NCBI RefSeq assembly: GCF_000002235.5
Contig: NW_022145611.1
Span: forward strand, 16,090,882-16,154,881
Origin: Strongylocentrotus purpuratus
Taxonomy: Eukaryota; Echinodermata; Echinoidea; Camarodonta; Strongylocentrotidae
Length of the DNA stretch: 64,000 bases
Direction of reading: 5' to 3'
A program made the translations under genes and the position numbers. The notes beneath the pieces were generated by a model. That model was not told where the DNA came from and ran no database searches. It worked only from the letters and a program-made list of their open reading frames with translations. Positions 50,126 to 62,424 of this stretch are shown here, in pieces; within the stretch, counting starts at the first letter, position 1; the number at the start of each line of letters is the position of its first letter.

Positions 50126-52200
50126 TGCAAAAATCCCAATTTTGACTTAATCTCTTGTAACAAAGCCATCATCCACATTAATATTTTTAACTCCCTTTCA
50201 TGACTGTTGGCGCATAAACGATTCCTGTCTGTGGCAACACTCATCTTCCCTGAAACATGGGGCTTATTGCACCGGCAGCGTCGTCGTGAAGAAAATATGA
50301 TTGCAGATGGTCGGCCAGTAACGGGATTTTAGAAGTCCCTCTAGGATTAATTGCAATTTAAGAGATTCCCCCCATATTCAAATTTGATTTTAATGTCTCT
50401 AAGAGGCAAGAAGAGAATCAATTGGGCCATTCCCTCACCATTATTTTCCAAGCGTTCGCTCTGTTTCAGGCTCGGTGTGTGGGGAGTAGAGGCACTGTTT
50501 ACACAAGAGATAAAAGGAACGGATAGGGTTGGTGATGACCAAGGATAAGATGCGTTCTCATCTGGAGGATATCACATGAACTTGACCTGATTGTTCTGCG
50601 TTTTCTTTAAAAATGGATTTGACTATAAATAATGATGTTGAGCTGAAGATAATTGCAGCGTAGGAAAATGATATCTAGAAAATTCAACTTTTTATTTGAA
50701 AATTACTTTATGAGAACCCATTTCTAGATAATGAAATACTTTATTATATATTTCACAATGAATTATTACGATCTTGGAGAAGGAAAACATTTAACCTTGT
50801 ACAAGGTCATTGAATAAAATCTTAAAAGAAGGTGAGATGTATTATAGTCATCTATCAAATTGTCATTTATAGAAAAGGAAATAGAAAGCCTACTGCACAC
50901 TATTGTAAAGTCAGTTTACAATTATTGTTTCTTTTCCCATAATACTGTAGGTATAAACTGTGATAGATAAAGAAATCTCCATGGACTATCCTACAAGATA
51001 GTAAACCTACATTCAGATCTCCATCAGAATCACGCAAGGTGCTTGTCGGCACGGAACCTTGTGAAAACGGGGTCGTGCGATAAAAAGCCTCTTAGGGGTA
51101 CAGGGGACGAGTAATCAGTTTTCTCCTGTGAAAGCTTTTAATAATCTAAAGTAGTCTTTCATAATTCGATGTATTGTGGCTATGAAACGTGTGTGCCCTG
51201 ATGTGCAATTGATCTCTGCTCCAGTGCATAAACCTTATGAATAAAAGAGTCGTGTGTAAGACGGCCGCAAGAAGCCGCTAATTTTCTCGCAGTCAAATCA
51301 TGGATGATTGTAGTGTGTTATTGAAAATCATAAAGCAAAATGGAACATGTCCATGTCATTCTCATGGGTTTCAACTAATTGTAAGAAGAAAAATCTTTGA
51401 TTTCAATTTACTAATGTTATCAGTTATATCGGCCAGTGAAACATAAATTGATTCCTCATAACACATCCTCTGTAGTTATTGTTCATTTATTTGGAATAAA
51501 TAGTCTCAGGATCACAGGAAAATAAAGAGTTTTCATGATAATGAAGAAATTGCCTAGAAACATTTGTATTCCATTAATGCAATACATTGTTAATAGAAGT
51601 AAAATAGAAGTATTTTAAAATGAAGATGTCATGAAGATTTTAATTTATTTTTGAAAGGAACTCAAACGTTTGAAGAATAATTGCTATATAAGTTGATAGA
51701 TACATGGATATAGATTCATACATATTATACAGTGATTTTTTTTTTTTAAATAAATTAAAAAAAAATCTTCATTATTTTTGTTGACCCATACCATTTCTCT
51801 CAATTTCATTTTAAGTATAAAACATTTATGAAACAAGAAACGTTCTATATTCAAAATATGAATAGGATTACAGTATAGATCCCCAAAGTAGTGAAATTTA
51901 TCTCTATTATTATTATGTTTAGCTTATACATGTAGTTATCTGTTATCTGCAGTAGATTGTAAAGTGTTTTTATCAAAATCTTTAAACGAAATGTTTTTTT
52001 TCAATGAATTAGAGTCTACAAAGAATGGTAGGTTGAAACATTGATATGAAGGGAAACATTGATACCATCGTATGTGTTGTCAAAACCTACTTATTGATGT
52101 TTGTATTATTTTTTTTCTTGAAACAAATTTTGTAGCACTCACAAGTATTTAAAAAAAGGGGAAGGTAAAGAGATTGAAGTTTCTAAGTTTTTTTTAGAAC
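50126..52200. other. Intron stretch, mostly unique sequence
   Basis: AT-rich intron. The segment at about 50170-50560 and that at about 51030-51300 have higher GC and no repeats, so they would be worth including in a conservation scan. No coding sequence was found. Confidence 0.5.
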
Positions 52201-52212
52201 AGATTATTTATA

Positions 52213-52349
52213 CAGTCAAACCTGCTTTAGTGACCACCTGGCTACAAAGACCACCTGTCTACAAAGGCCACATTTGTTGTTTCCCTTGAAAATGATTTCT
52301 TATTGAAACATGTACTAAAGGAACCTGTCTACAAAGACAGGTTTGACTG
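52213..52349. mobile_element. pogo/Tigger-like MITE, 137 bp
   Basis: The ends are exact complements: CAGTCAAACCTG at 52213 and CAGGTTTGACTG ending at 52349, each flanked by TA (52211-52212 and 52350-52351). TA duplication with CAGT-type ends is characteristic of the Tc1/mariner-pogo group. The interior repeats TCTACAAAGACCACC-like units (CTACAAAGACCACCTG, CTACAAAGGCCAC, CTACAAAGACAGG), which extend the inverted repeat near the right end. No transposase is present. Confidence 0.85.
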
Positions 52350-52822
52350 TATATGCTTTTATGTGCAAACCATCTTTGTATGGATTAGAAATTGTTCTTT
52401 ATTTAACAGTTCACTAACTTACAAAAAATATTGAAATCCTATGGACTTGAAATTGAATTATAGTAAATTTCTTTATGACATCATTTTGACACAGCTCTGC
52501 CTCTAAGTGTAACACTGTACCATACAGAGGGCAGTATTGTTGTTTCTTTAGGGCTGACTCTAAAGTCGGATGTCCAAAGAAAGAATTTTAAAATGTTGAA
52601 TATATACTTATGTCTTTGTAAAAATGGATTTTGTTGTCTTATGTATGCAAAATATGAAGAAGGAGGATGACATTGGGGTGAGGGGAGGGATGCTTTATAG
52701 ATGGAAATGGATAATGGATAAAGAATATTAGAGTAATCTCTTTTTCGGGTGATTAAAGAATCATGAAATAGGGAATTCCCCATATTTTGCCATGTCTATT
52801 CTCAGGAGGAGCATTGCCACGT

Positions 52823-52900
52823 ATGAATTATGAACAAGCTTAAAATGTCAATGAACTTATCATGAATTATGAACAGGCTTGAAAGGTCAATGAACTTATT
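52823..52900. repeat. 39-bp direct duplication
   Basis: ATGAATTATGAACAAGCTT followed by AAAATGTCAATGAACTTAT appears twice back to back (52823 and 52862) with about five mismatches. This is a local duplication with no recognised function. Confidence 0.85.
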
Positions 52901-53039
52901 GAGCATTTGTAAATTTGCCTGTGAATGGTACTGAAGAACCTTTGGTAAGAAAATTACTGATCAGAAAAATTTGATTATATTAATTATCAAATGATAGTGG
53001 TGGTTATTTTACCTGACAGCTAAGAAAGCAATAAATGCT

Positions 53040-53201
53040 TGTTAGTAAGCAACCAGAAGACCGACGGCTTAAGGTCCTCTCCGAGGGACCTGATAATAAG
53101 GATTAATGCCTTACCAAAGGGCACTAGCGCATCGACTTGGTTTCGAACCCAGGTCACCGGATAACGAGACCACTGCTCTACCGACTGAGCTATCGCGCCT
53201 T
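53040..53201 (-). mobile_element. tRNA-derived SINE with intact A and B boxes
   Basis: On the minus strand the element begins GGCGCGATAGCTCAGTCGG (complement ending about 53198), including an A box and the D-arm TAGAGCA. It continues through an anticodon-arm-like segment to the B box GGGTTCGAAAC (complement at 53140-53150). The body AGTGCCCTTTGGTAAGGCAT (complement about 53108-53126), then TTAAGCCGTCGGTCTTCTGG, is of a type widespread in invertebrate SINEs. The acceptor stem does not close as in a functional tRNA, so a tRNA gene is rejected. The 3' end is indistinct near 53040. Confidence 0.85.
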
Positions 53202-55445
53202 CTCTCAGGTGATTGAGGTCTTAGGGTTGCAGAGCTAAGCCATTTGTCCTCTCGTCTAGTGTGAAGAAAAAGATGTTCTTCTATTCCAGCATTTTGTGTA
53301 GTGGATGGATGTGATTGCATCATTTACAGGTGGTAATCATAAACAAAAATTAAGAACATTCCCATCTTTAATTGGCATTTTTTCATCAAATAAAAAACCA
53401 GTGAAATATTAATATGTTTGAAAGTGTTTGAATGCATAGATGCGACATACAGATGTGGCCAGTATGAACCTATAGTGCCATGACTGTGTTAAATATCTTG
53501 ATAATTGTCTTTCGTTATTCTATTCGTAACAGTTACTTAATTCTTAGTGCTTAAATTTGTATTGTGATACATAAGGTGGAGTGTAGATAATTTCAGAGTG
53601 GATAAGCTTATTTAAAAAAGGGGAGGGGTATTTAACATTTTTGGTGAATGTTCAGATACTATTATGCATTGGTCTGGACGATGTGGTTGGAAATTGTTGT
53701 GTACCAATTTGCCACATGTCATTACTTTATTGGGAAAAAATGATTGATGTTATTGCTTTGATGTAAGTATATATATATATATAGTTTTGTTTTGTGAAAG
53801 GGGTATGACCACAGGGCCTGAAAGTTATGAACTCCTTGCATTCATTTCTCTCAGGTGCTCCTCTATGAATTATAGTAAATGACATGGTGCATATAATTGG
53901 GTGTTCAAATGATCAATGAATCAAATAATTGGTTACTTTAAATTTATAATCCTCCCATTCATGAAAATGGGGAATTATGTATGCAAATCAAACTTTGCCA
54001 GTTCAGAGTAAAAACTCCATTCTTTGTTGTGTTTTCATTGGACAATACATTGAGGTGCTACTAAGCAATGTATTTCTCAAACTAAACAAAGATAGGGCAG
54101 GACCATCATGACACAAAATATTCCAGGTTGAAAGTTCACACCCAGTAGCTTGGCAATAACTTACTTGTCTTTGGGATGTCAGCCTAGAGATGAATTAATT
54201 AAGTGGATAATGCCAATGACTGGTATATTTATCACTGCTTATGTTCAGTTTGTCTACAAGATATACATTTTGTTTTAATGTTTTCATATTGCATCTTAAT
54301 TCTGGTTTGCTGTTCTTCAAGGACAGTCCACCTCTTATATCCTTTTCTTGAATACTAAATGAAACATTCCCACAAAGCAGATCTCTGCATATATATCATC
54401 GTTCAGATTTGAATCTATTAAATGGAAGTAGTTTGATGAAATCTTACTGTGATATATTTATATAGCATTCCATGGTCATTCTTGAATGTTTACTCATCTC
54501 CGAGCCCTTCCTGTCACAGTTTTATCCATATCATTTATGTCTACATGACTAACAATATATGAACTCTGTGTGAGATTTAGCTCTCTGTCCTATATAGTGA
54601 GTGCAGACAATTTTGGCATTTATTTTACTCGCTGTCTGCTTTTTCCCCAGTTTGCATGACTCGGTTCCCCGTCATTAATATCCTGCCAAACGACTTCATT
54701 ATCAAGAGATTCTCCCTTTCCAATGCAACCCAAAAAAAGGAACACTCCCAAATTTAGAAAAATGAAACATACTTCCCTTATTACCCCTGCCTCTTATCAT
54801 AACCATTCCGTTCAATTTCTCCCGCAATATTCATGAGTTTGGGAAGAAGAAATGAATAAAAAACTGAGAGAGAGGGAGTTATTCACATTCCATACACATG
54901 GATGATATTAGGGACATTTCCGCTGGCCGTGCGAGTGAGAGCAGACAAATCGTCTCTGGCAGTCGGGGAAAGGAAAAAGGGGAAAGTTACTAAGTTAGGG
55001 ATGCATGACACACAGACATAAAATTTCCAAAATAATGTTATTTATGCCAATTCTAACCCTTCCTCTACCGCATTCTCTCCATGGCCAGCTATGAGAGACC
55101 CAAAAGTATCAAGACTTGTCCCCCGACTCAATAAATAGTTTCCGCTATTGTCAGAGAGGCCAGAAAGACAGTTGTGTTACATGCTCTCGTATCATATCGA
55201 TCTAATCTCTGATTTATGGATTGATATGATTGGTTGGAAGTTTAGAATGGTTTCTTGGGGGTAGGGGGAGGGGAGGAAGGTGGAGGTGAACTCATAAGAT
55301 CAGAGAGTGTGTATGGTAATGGGATGAGGATGTTGCTATGTTCTGTTTTTTGTCAAAAGAGAGAGCTGTTTGATTCACTGAAGTTGATGTAGGAAAATGT
55401 CTTTTTTTTCAAAACATACTGGTAAATTTTACGGCTTTTCAAATA
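53202..55445. other. Intron stretch, mostly unique sequence
   Basis: Short TA repeat at 53768-53783. A repeat-poor, GC-moderate block at about 54640-55160 could be conserved. A G-rich patch (about 55257-55282) follows. No exon was recognised. Confidence 0.5.
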
Positions 55446-55623
55446 GTATACAAATAATGAATGGTTATGAGTTCAATAGTGCGAATATTTTCATGAGTTG
55501 AAAGATTAACATTCTATTCAACGAGGCGTCAGCCGAGTTGAATAGAATTAATGTTAATCTTTCAACGAATGAAAATATTCGCACCATTGAACGAATGAAA
55601 AACATTCATTATTTGTTCTATAC
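55446..55623. mobile_element. Large palindrome (MITE-like foldback), ~178 bp
   Basis: The two halves are inverted complements over nearly their whole length. GTATACAAATAATGAATG at the left pairs with CATTCATTATTTGTTCTATAC at the right. GTGCGAATATTTTCAT pairs with ATGAAAATATTCGCAC, TTGAAAGATTAACATT with AATGTTAATCTTTCAA, and ATTCTATTCAAC with GTTGAATAGAAT. A centre of about 14 bp (GAGGCGTCAGCCGA) is itself partly symmetric. Divergence between arms is low, so the insertion may be fairly recent. No coding capacity. Confidence 0.88.
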
Positions 55624-55917
55624 AACATCGAAGAAGATCTAACAGAACGTTAATCAACAAATTATGCTTTACTCCTTATATTAAAGATAAATTCAAGTTG
55701 GACTCAAGCCTTCTCGATTACATTCAGATTGCCTTCGCGTCAGATACACGCAGTGATACGCGCGCGCACGGCAGAGAGGTACGCAGTCTGCATATAACCA
55801 AAAATGCATGGCGCATATAACCAAAAATGCACGACCGTGCAATATACCATCTATTGAATATCATGTGACCAACAATCCTCCAATCAAATGACAGGGATCC
55901 ACGTAGGTGTTGTATAA
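55615..55917. mobile_element. Adjoining nonautonomous element, possible larger host of the palindrome
   Basis: TATACAACA at 55620-55628 is the complement of TGTTGTATA at 55908-55916, bracketing about 300 bp. The interior has a doubled CATATAACCAAAAATGCA(T/C) (about 55792 and 55814) and a CG-rich ACGCGCGCGC patch near 55757. The palindrome and this segment abut at the TATACAACA end, so they may form one element of about 470 bp. The grouping is inferred from the end repeats only. Confidence 0.5.
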
Positions 55918-57700
55918 AAGATTATATGTTAAGAATTCATAAGTATTGGCAATGGGTTGTAGATATTCTTTTGAAATTTGATCACCCTGTTTGAAGTAAG
56001 GAGGATTTATTCACTAATGAATCGATGTATATTATAATTTCTTATTCTAAGATGAAAAATGAGTTTAAAGCTTCTTGCAACCAACACACCAATAACAAAT
56101 AGCTTAGTTGAGTTTATGGTCTAGAACGAAAATATCAACATTTGAAGATCGAAAGAGAAACTTGTTGATCAAAACAAAATAAAGCTAATATACAATAATT
56201 GATTATGTTTCCAAATTGAAAAAGCATGATTTCTAAAGTTGGCTATTTGAGAATGGTTTCTTTAAGATGATGATGGGAAAATAAAACATCACAGCAAGGA
56301 ATTAAAGGCTGTTAGATAATTTGTCTTTATCTTAACGTGTGACTTTACGGACATGTGTGTTTTGAGACATCGTCCATACACACGTCACTCCATGTACACG
56401 TCTGATGACATTTATGCACCTCGAAACCTAGTGAGCATTTTGCCAGGTGCCGGAAGGCCACGAAAAAGTCTGCCAAACCCGGGCTAGTTAAATAAATTTC
56501 ATCATTACTCGGCGCAGAAAGCCAGAAAACCACCCATAAATTGAGTTATGAAAAACTAATTAGCACGAAAAGTGCAGATAACACTTAAGTTTAGTGCTAC
56601 CGGAAGACGGTGTGCTGGAATCTAATTTAGAGCAGCCCCCTTTCCCGGGCAGATAGAAAATTTGGGAAGTTGGGCGATTAAAACATCATCAAGAAAAAAA
56701 GATGACAGGAGGGGAAGGCAAATTGAAGTGCTTGCTACTTTCTGATAAAAAGTGCTGAAAATAGAGGAAAAAGAGTTGCAGCATGAAGTGTTGCAAAGCC
56801 CACTTAGAAGAGAGCTGTATGTTTCAAAAATTGTACGAATGTGGATGTCTTAAAGTCCAAAACTGGACATAGATTCAATTCCCATTTTCCCTTCTCTTTA
56901 AACATTAGGAGAAGCTTTATGAAGTTAGAGAATGAGAGGATCTGAAAGATTTGATTCAGTTATGTTATGCTGTATGATTCTAAAATACTGAGGAAATTCA
57001 TAAAAATGCTTTTTGGAAATGGGAATGGATATATTGGAAGGAAAGCAGTTGGTAAATTGACACACCATACCCTTTGTGAATTATTCACAATAATAACAAA
57101 GGATTTCCTGAGGACTATTTTTTTCTTTTTTTCTTGGGGGAGGGGGAGAGGATCTCAATTTTTATAAAGTGTTTTACAAAATGATCTTAATTTATGCAAC
57201 ATACGATCTTTTGAAAGCTTACCTCGATGATAATTAGTAGCATAGTATAGATGATATTGAGAAGATACATTTCTAAATCTTGGCATCTAGCTGCCTCTAT
57301 CTAAAAATGTTATTGTTGGTCACTTAAGAAAGAAAGCAATGAAACTAGTAACACTAAAATTTAAAAAGAATCCAAATTTCTAAACTGCTTCCTTTTGAAA
57401 TTTAGTTTGTAACATATGGACAACATGCCTGCACGGTGTTGTTGTTGCAAGTTTAGCCACTTCACAAGTATTTTGTAACAATCAACATTATCCAATTTGC
57501 TTGTCCTAAGAGGTAAAATTGGAACCTGAAATTGATTCCCTTTAAAGTGTATTAGAGAAAGCTTAGCTTCACTTCACATCTGAACTTCAGGATGAATTAA
57601 TTAAAGATGACTTATTGATGAGCTCTCGCAATCTAATTGCTGTATCAGACTAATGTCTTAAACACATGTCTCCTCCATCACCGCAAAATATGCATTTCGT
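55918..57700. other. Intron stretch with GC-moderate block
   Basis: The block at about 56330-56660 is free of repeats and of even composition, unlike the AT-rich surroundings. It contains homeodomain-like cores (CTAATTAGC near 56555, TCTAATTTAG near 56620). Candidate conserved element only. The rest is AT-rich unique sequence. Confidence 0.4.
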
Positions 57701-57704
57701 TCCA

Positions 57705-57706
57705 AG

Positions 57707-57742
<36 letters not shown>

Positions 57743-57781
57743 TCTCTCACTCTCTCTCTCCCTCTCTCCCTCTCTCTCTTC
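57705..57781. repeat. CT microsatellite, ~75 bp
   Basis: CT repeat with CACT and CCCT interruptions. A short GA run (57802-57817) lies 25 bp further on, making a possible local stem. Confidence 0.92.
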
Positions 57782-59800
57782 TACTTCATCTGATAAATGC
57801 CGGGAGAGAGAGAGAGACAGAGAAAAAAAGGAATGTTTCCAAATTGAGGACTATTAAAGCATGGAGTATGTGACCATGCGTACAGCATATGGAGAGAATT
57901 AATTTGAATACAATCTTTTTTGTCCATTTTTCTGTAAATTTAAGTATTCTAAGTATTCTTGATAACCTATCATTTTGAGTTGACAAACATAATTATCTTA
58001 AATATTTTACTGCAGAAATTAGGTATTGTGTCTTAGTGCTCTTTTTTTTATAAAGGTTTCTTTATTTTGTTATGGTTTATTGATTTATTATGTTTAGTAC
58101 TTTAGCTATTTATTGCCATTACCATCATCAAAATCAGTAGAAATATTGTAGAAGTAGTAGAGTAATAGTATAATGGTACACTCCTGTAGTGCCCTAATGT
58201 TTTATTGCCAATAGTGGATCTTAAATAAAAAATTCAAAGTGGCAATACTAATGACTGGTAGATATATGGTACTGTTGGCAGCCTCATCAAATCTATAAAA
58301 TGTTTTTTCTTGTTCTATTATAGCATACTCTTTCTCTTATCTTTCTCTTTAGTGTGCTATCATCAATATCCTATCACTCATTGATAAAAGTTTTATCTGG
58401 TATTATCACAATTTTCATTGTTCTCATTAGCATTATACTTGTGACGCATTATACAGTCACCTAAAGGATTAAAACATTCATCTAGCTCGACCAAACATTT
58501 CTCATCAGTCTACCACAGGAGACAGGAAAGAGGTGCTCAGACTTGCTAATCCACCCTCCCATTAATCCCCAGCTCCCCTCCTGTAATCCCTTGTCTCGAA
58601 CAAAGCTTTCATCTATATTGAATTGTCTCATATCATGATCATCAATGATTATAGTTGGTATTATAAAGCTTTATTTGTCTTCAATGATCAATGATGATAA
58701 TAGTCAAAGCCTTGCAGATCTTCTTTTATATTGAATTGTCTTATATGATAATAAATGATGATTATGAATAGCATTATAATACTTAAGCATCCTTAATAAT
58801 TTGTAATGACTATTGCCCAGAATTTCATTTATTTCATTTAACTCAAATATTTATTTCCACATCAAAATAAAAGCAATATCATACAATCTTCAAAATACAA
58901 AAAATATATAATGAGATATCTGAAGTAGGAGGATAATGAAAAGCACATAACTGGCTTGTTAACAAATTGGAATTGTTACTTTTATTTCAAAGACAATTTC
59001 ATAATATACTCCTAGTGGGTTATAAGATCTTAAGTGAACATCAACTATTTGTACAATTTGTAGTAAACACTAGACAGGAGAGAAAAAACAACACCTAGAA
59101 CAGTGTTAGTCACTATGTGAAGGAATGAAAAGATCAACTGAAAATACTTGGTGTCTTTGCTCCATCTTCTAACGATTAATTTGGATGCACTAAGAATTGT
59201 AAACTAAAGCTTATCAATGTTCCACCATTAGTAATGTAAATCTTTATTCCAACTAATAAAATGTTTGTAAACCAACTGTGAGTTCATCAGGTTCATAGCC
59301 TGAGAGTATTAACTCTATGTTGTACTACAAGAGTTGTTGTCCATCTGGCTCCAAACAGATGATTTTCCCCTTTGCTCTTCAGTTTCCGCAACATTTATTA
59401 TGAAGTTGTAAATTCTTAGAAAGCACCTATCAATCCCACATACTATTACTTTCCAAACAGTTGATCATGAGCTCACTGATTCTATCAAGTCAATGTCAAT
59501 GCTTTATCAGGCAATAGATTCTTTACTAAGACTAGTGGCATCCTTCACATTTGACTACCTATTAACCTGCACAGGAAGCTAAATTCTCCCCAACAAATCA
59601 AATTAATTGTGTTTTGGGAATAGATTCCTGTATACCATTGATTCATTGACTGGAGCAGGAGTAAACCTCCGTTCAGACTACCAGAGAAAATGTCTACTAG
59701 CTGTACGATAAGTAAATACTTTTTTTCTTGTCTGAACATTAAACAACAGAACGTCTTATTAATAATGAAATGCATAAAGAATTTGAGTTCTGTTCAAGTC
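57782..59800. other. Intron stretch, AT-rich
   Basis: Very AT-rich unique sequence with ATGATGATAAT-type patches (58630-58760). CTGGCTCCAAACAG at 59345-59358 is the exact 14-bp complement of one arm of the 24.5-kb hairpin, without a partner arm here. No exon was recognised. Confidence 0.5.
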
Positions 59801-60000
59801 TTAACGTTTTATCGTGCGATAATTGTATAATTGGGCGGGGCTTATCATGATCACACACTGATGGTTGGTCAGCTGTGGTGTCAACGGACCTCTTCAAAAT
59901 AATGCCTTTGAATGATCCAGCATTTGCACCCCTGTTTGCTTTACGATGATCCTTTATACGTTTCTTTATAAATACAAGATCGTGAAAATTTCTTGAGTCT
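59800..60000. repeat. Diverged relative of the 41-kb element family
   Basis: TTGGGCGGGGCTTATCATGA at 59833 matches CTGGGCGGGGCTTAACGTGA at 41445. GATGATCCTTTATACG then TTTCTTTATA near 59945 matches ATGATTCTTTATACGACGTT near 41593. Two ordered matches at similar spacing indicate common origin, although the terminal repeats of the 41-kb copy are not recognisable here. Confidence 0.6.
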
Positions 60001-62420
60001 GAAGAGGCCGTAAGCCTTCCAGTGGCTGATTAGCGCGTTGCCTTGGACCAAAGCTACTAGCTCCAGAGGAGTAATCTCCCCCCTGTAACATCAACTGATA
60101 TCAGAAATGAGATCGAAATGAACAGTAAATGCCAGCCGCGGTATGCCAAAAGGAATGCAATTCTATCACTAACATCCTCCAAATTGTCCTGAGATTTGAT
60201 CAATTTTTAGCATTCTGGTGTTGATCATAAAGGCTTGTAGTAGCCTGAGCAATAACAAGCAATCCATCTTGTCTCCAATGGGGCATATCAGTGGATGTAA
60301 TTGCTTCTTGTATCCAGGGGAACTATAAGGATGGATTTAGTGATGACTTTGATTAAATCAAGAATCGTTTTTCATCCAGACTGTGTCAAGATCTGGTTAG
60401 ATTGTAAAGGAACAATCAAGAGGGTAACGAGGTCTGAACAAGCTTGTTATCAAGAAATCCGACTTTACCATTTAATGTAGTTCCCACCAATTTTTGAAAA
60501 TTTGAATATGTTCTATTTGATTCATTAAAAGAAATTCAGTACAAATTCAGTACCAACAAATATGATTCTATGTAATTGAAGACTCTGAACTTGTTAGGGG
60601 AGACTGGAAGTGCTTGTACTTTTGTAGTTGTGAGGAAATGTGTTGCAGGTTTTCTTGATTTGTAACTGCATGCACAGTGCGTTGTTAGTTTATCCTCCGC
60701 ACGTGTTGTGACAATACGAAGCCAGTCTGTCACTGGGTCTCTCATCGGCTGGGAGAATTGCTTGCCGTCGCTTTTAAGAGAGGGCGTTGGGGGAGAAGAC
60801 AATGACAGAACTATATGGGATTACTTGAAGAAACACCCGAATCTGGCTTTGGATGGAGTTGTGATGTGTGATGAGGCTGCCCCATTTCCACACCACCAGG
60901 GCCTGTGCATTCTGCGCATTTCGCCTGATCTAGTCTGTCAACGACATTGAGACTGGCCGATCGTTGTACATCATATGAATGGGGTGGGGTAAGCCATGGA
61001 CAGGCTTTAGTCCACTTTTGTGACTAAGTAGGGGCGTCTTGAGCCAATGACAGGCTTGCCCGCTTCTCTTCGCTGGGTCGGTTCGGTACGGTACGATCCT
61101 CGTATCATGCACTGGTGATATCACCATGCCTGCGTTTGTTTGTCATGGGGTAAAAGCAAAAACGGAGAGCGTCTTAACCAGGGCTTATCTCTCGAGTGCT
61201 CGCCATGCCTGGAAATGTTCATTTTCACCAAAACATTTGCCGGGGTAAAAAAAATCCCTCAGCTGTTCGCCATCCACCGTGGCATCTCCTGGTCTCCCTA
61301 ACCCCCCACCAAACCCTCACCGCAGTTCAATAAGGGGGTATAGATGAGACAGTGAGGTGTGGAGTAGAGGGGGGATAACTCATTGACGGGGGCTTAGTGT
61401 TGAAGGAATCCCCTCCTTTCAGCTAGACTGCATGTGTGCCCAGACTCATTGTCTTGACAGCCTTAATTTCCACCTGTAGTTATAGCCGATTCTTATCACC
61501 TTCATAACCGTCTGCGTTTTTAAAGAGGAGCCCAAATTTCAAATTAAGGCAAAGAAAATATTGTCTAACCTGTCTTTCCTAATCCAAATATTGTCTTTGG
61601 TGCCTGATGACATTGTTCTCAGCTTCTTTCACTGCTAAGATTTTTTTTCTTCTTCCTCCCACTTTTCACCTTCTTGTGTTGGAGACATGACTCACTTGGC
61701 TCGATCATAAAAAGTCAATCTTCCTCACCTAAAGATGAGACGAAGATGACTCCTACACTCTTGCGATTAAAGGAGCATGGAAATAAATTTCTTTCCTTTT
61801 CTCTCCTCAAGAAACACAAGACATTTTGGTTTCAATTTTTTAAGTGCATTTAAATGTTGCGAGGGTTCAAGCAGGAACTGGTGGGTAATGTCAACATCTA
61901 GCTGCCAATATTAATGTGATCTTAACAACATTTTACATGTGAGATGCTAACAAATTAATTGAATTACTCCGGTTTGTTTTGAAATGAGAAAAATTTCACC
62001 AATCACTAATTGATCTTTGGCACTATCCGCGTTGGCGAGACCTTTCTCCTCGCCTATGTGCAAGTGATTGTAAAAGATACGGCAGTGGTTAATGTGTTCC
62101 TTTTGCTGTTATCTTTCTCCCCCGTTTGCTACGAAGGAAACTAGAAATCTTAATGAGTCATGGTTAATATTCTCCATTCATGTCCCCTTTCCATTTTATC
62201 AGCTTACCGGTGTACGTTGTTTGGACCTTGCGGGTGGGATTCTCGTGTAACGACATTGCTTCTCATTAAAATGTCTGTCATCACCTCAATTATTGAGACT
62301 TTAAGATGGCCGAGCAGCCTAATCAATACATCTATAGTTTTCCTCTAGGTCGTCCTACAGGACAAGATATGCTTCCCTCTCCCCCAGGCACTGATCCTGA
62401 TGGCTGGGGAACTAGAATAT
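60001..62420. other. Intron stretch with GC-moderate blocks
   Basis: No exon was recognised. Repeat-poor blocks of higher GC lie at about 60660-61210 and 62010-62260. TCTTGACAGCCTTAA (61453-61467) contains a Meis-type TGACAG core, and TTAAGATGGCCGAGC (62301-62315) is YY1-like. The 80-codon + frame at 60708-60950 has reasonable composition but no family resemblance and no splice context, so I do not call it. Confidence 0.45.
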
Positions 62421-62424
62421 GTAG

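Noticed and set aside
53120-53200. Possible functional tRNA gene on the minus strand
   Set aside because: A and B boxes are good, but the acceptor stem and T-stem do not pair properly and the sequence continues into a SINE body.
60708-60950. 80-codon + frame with protein-like composition
   Set aside because: No recognisable family and no matching splice context; part of a GC-moderate block open on both strands.
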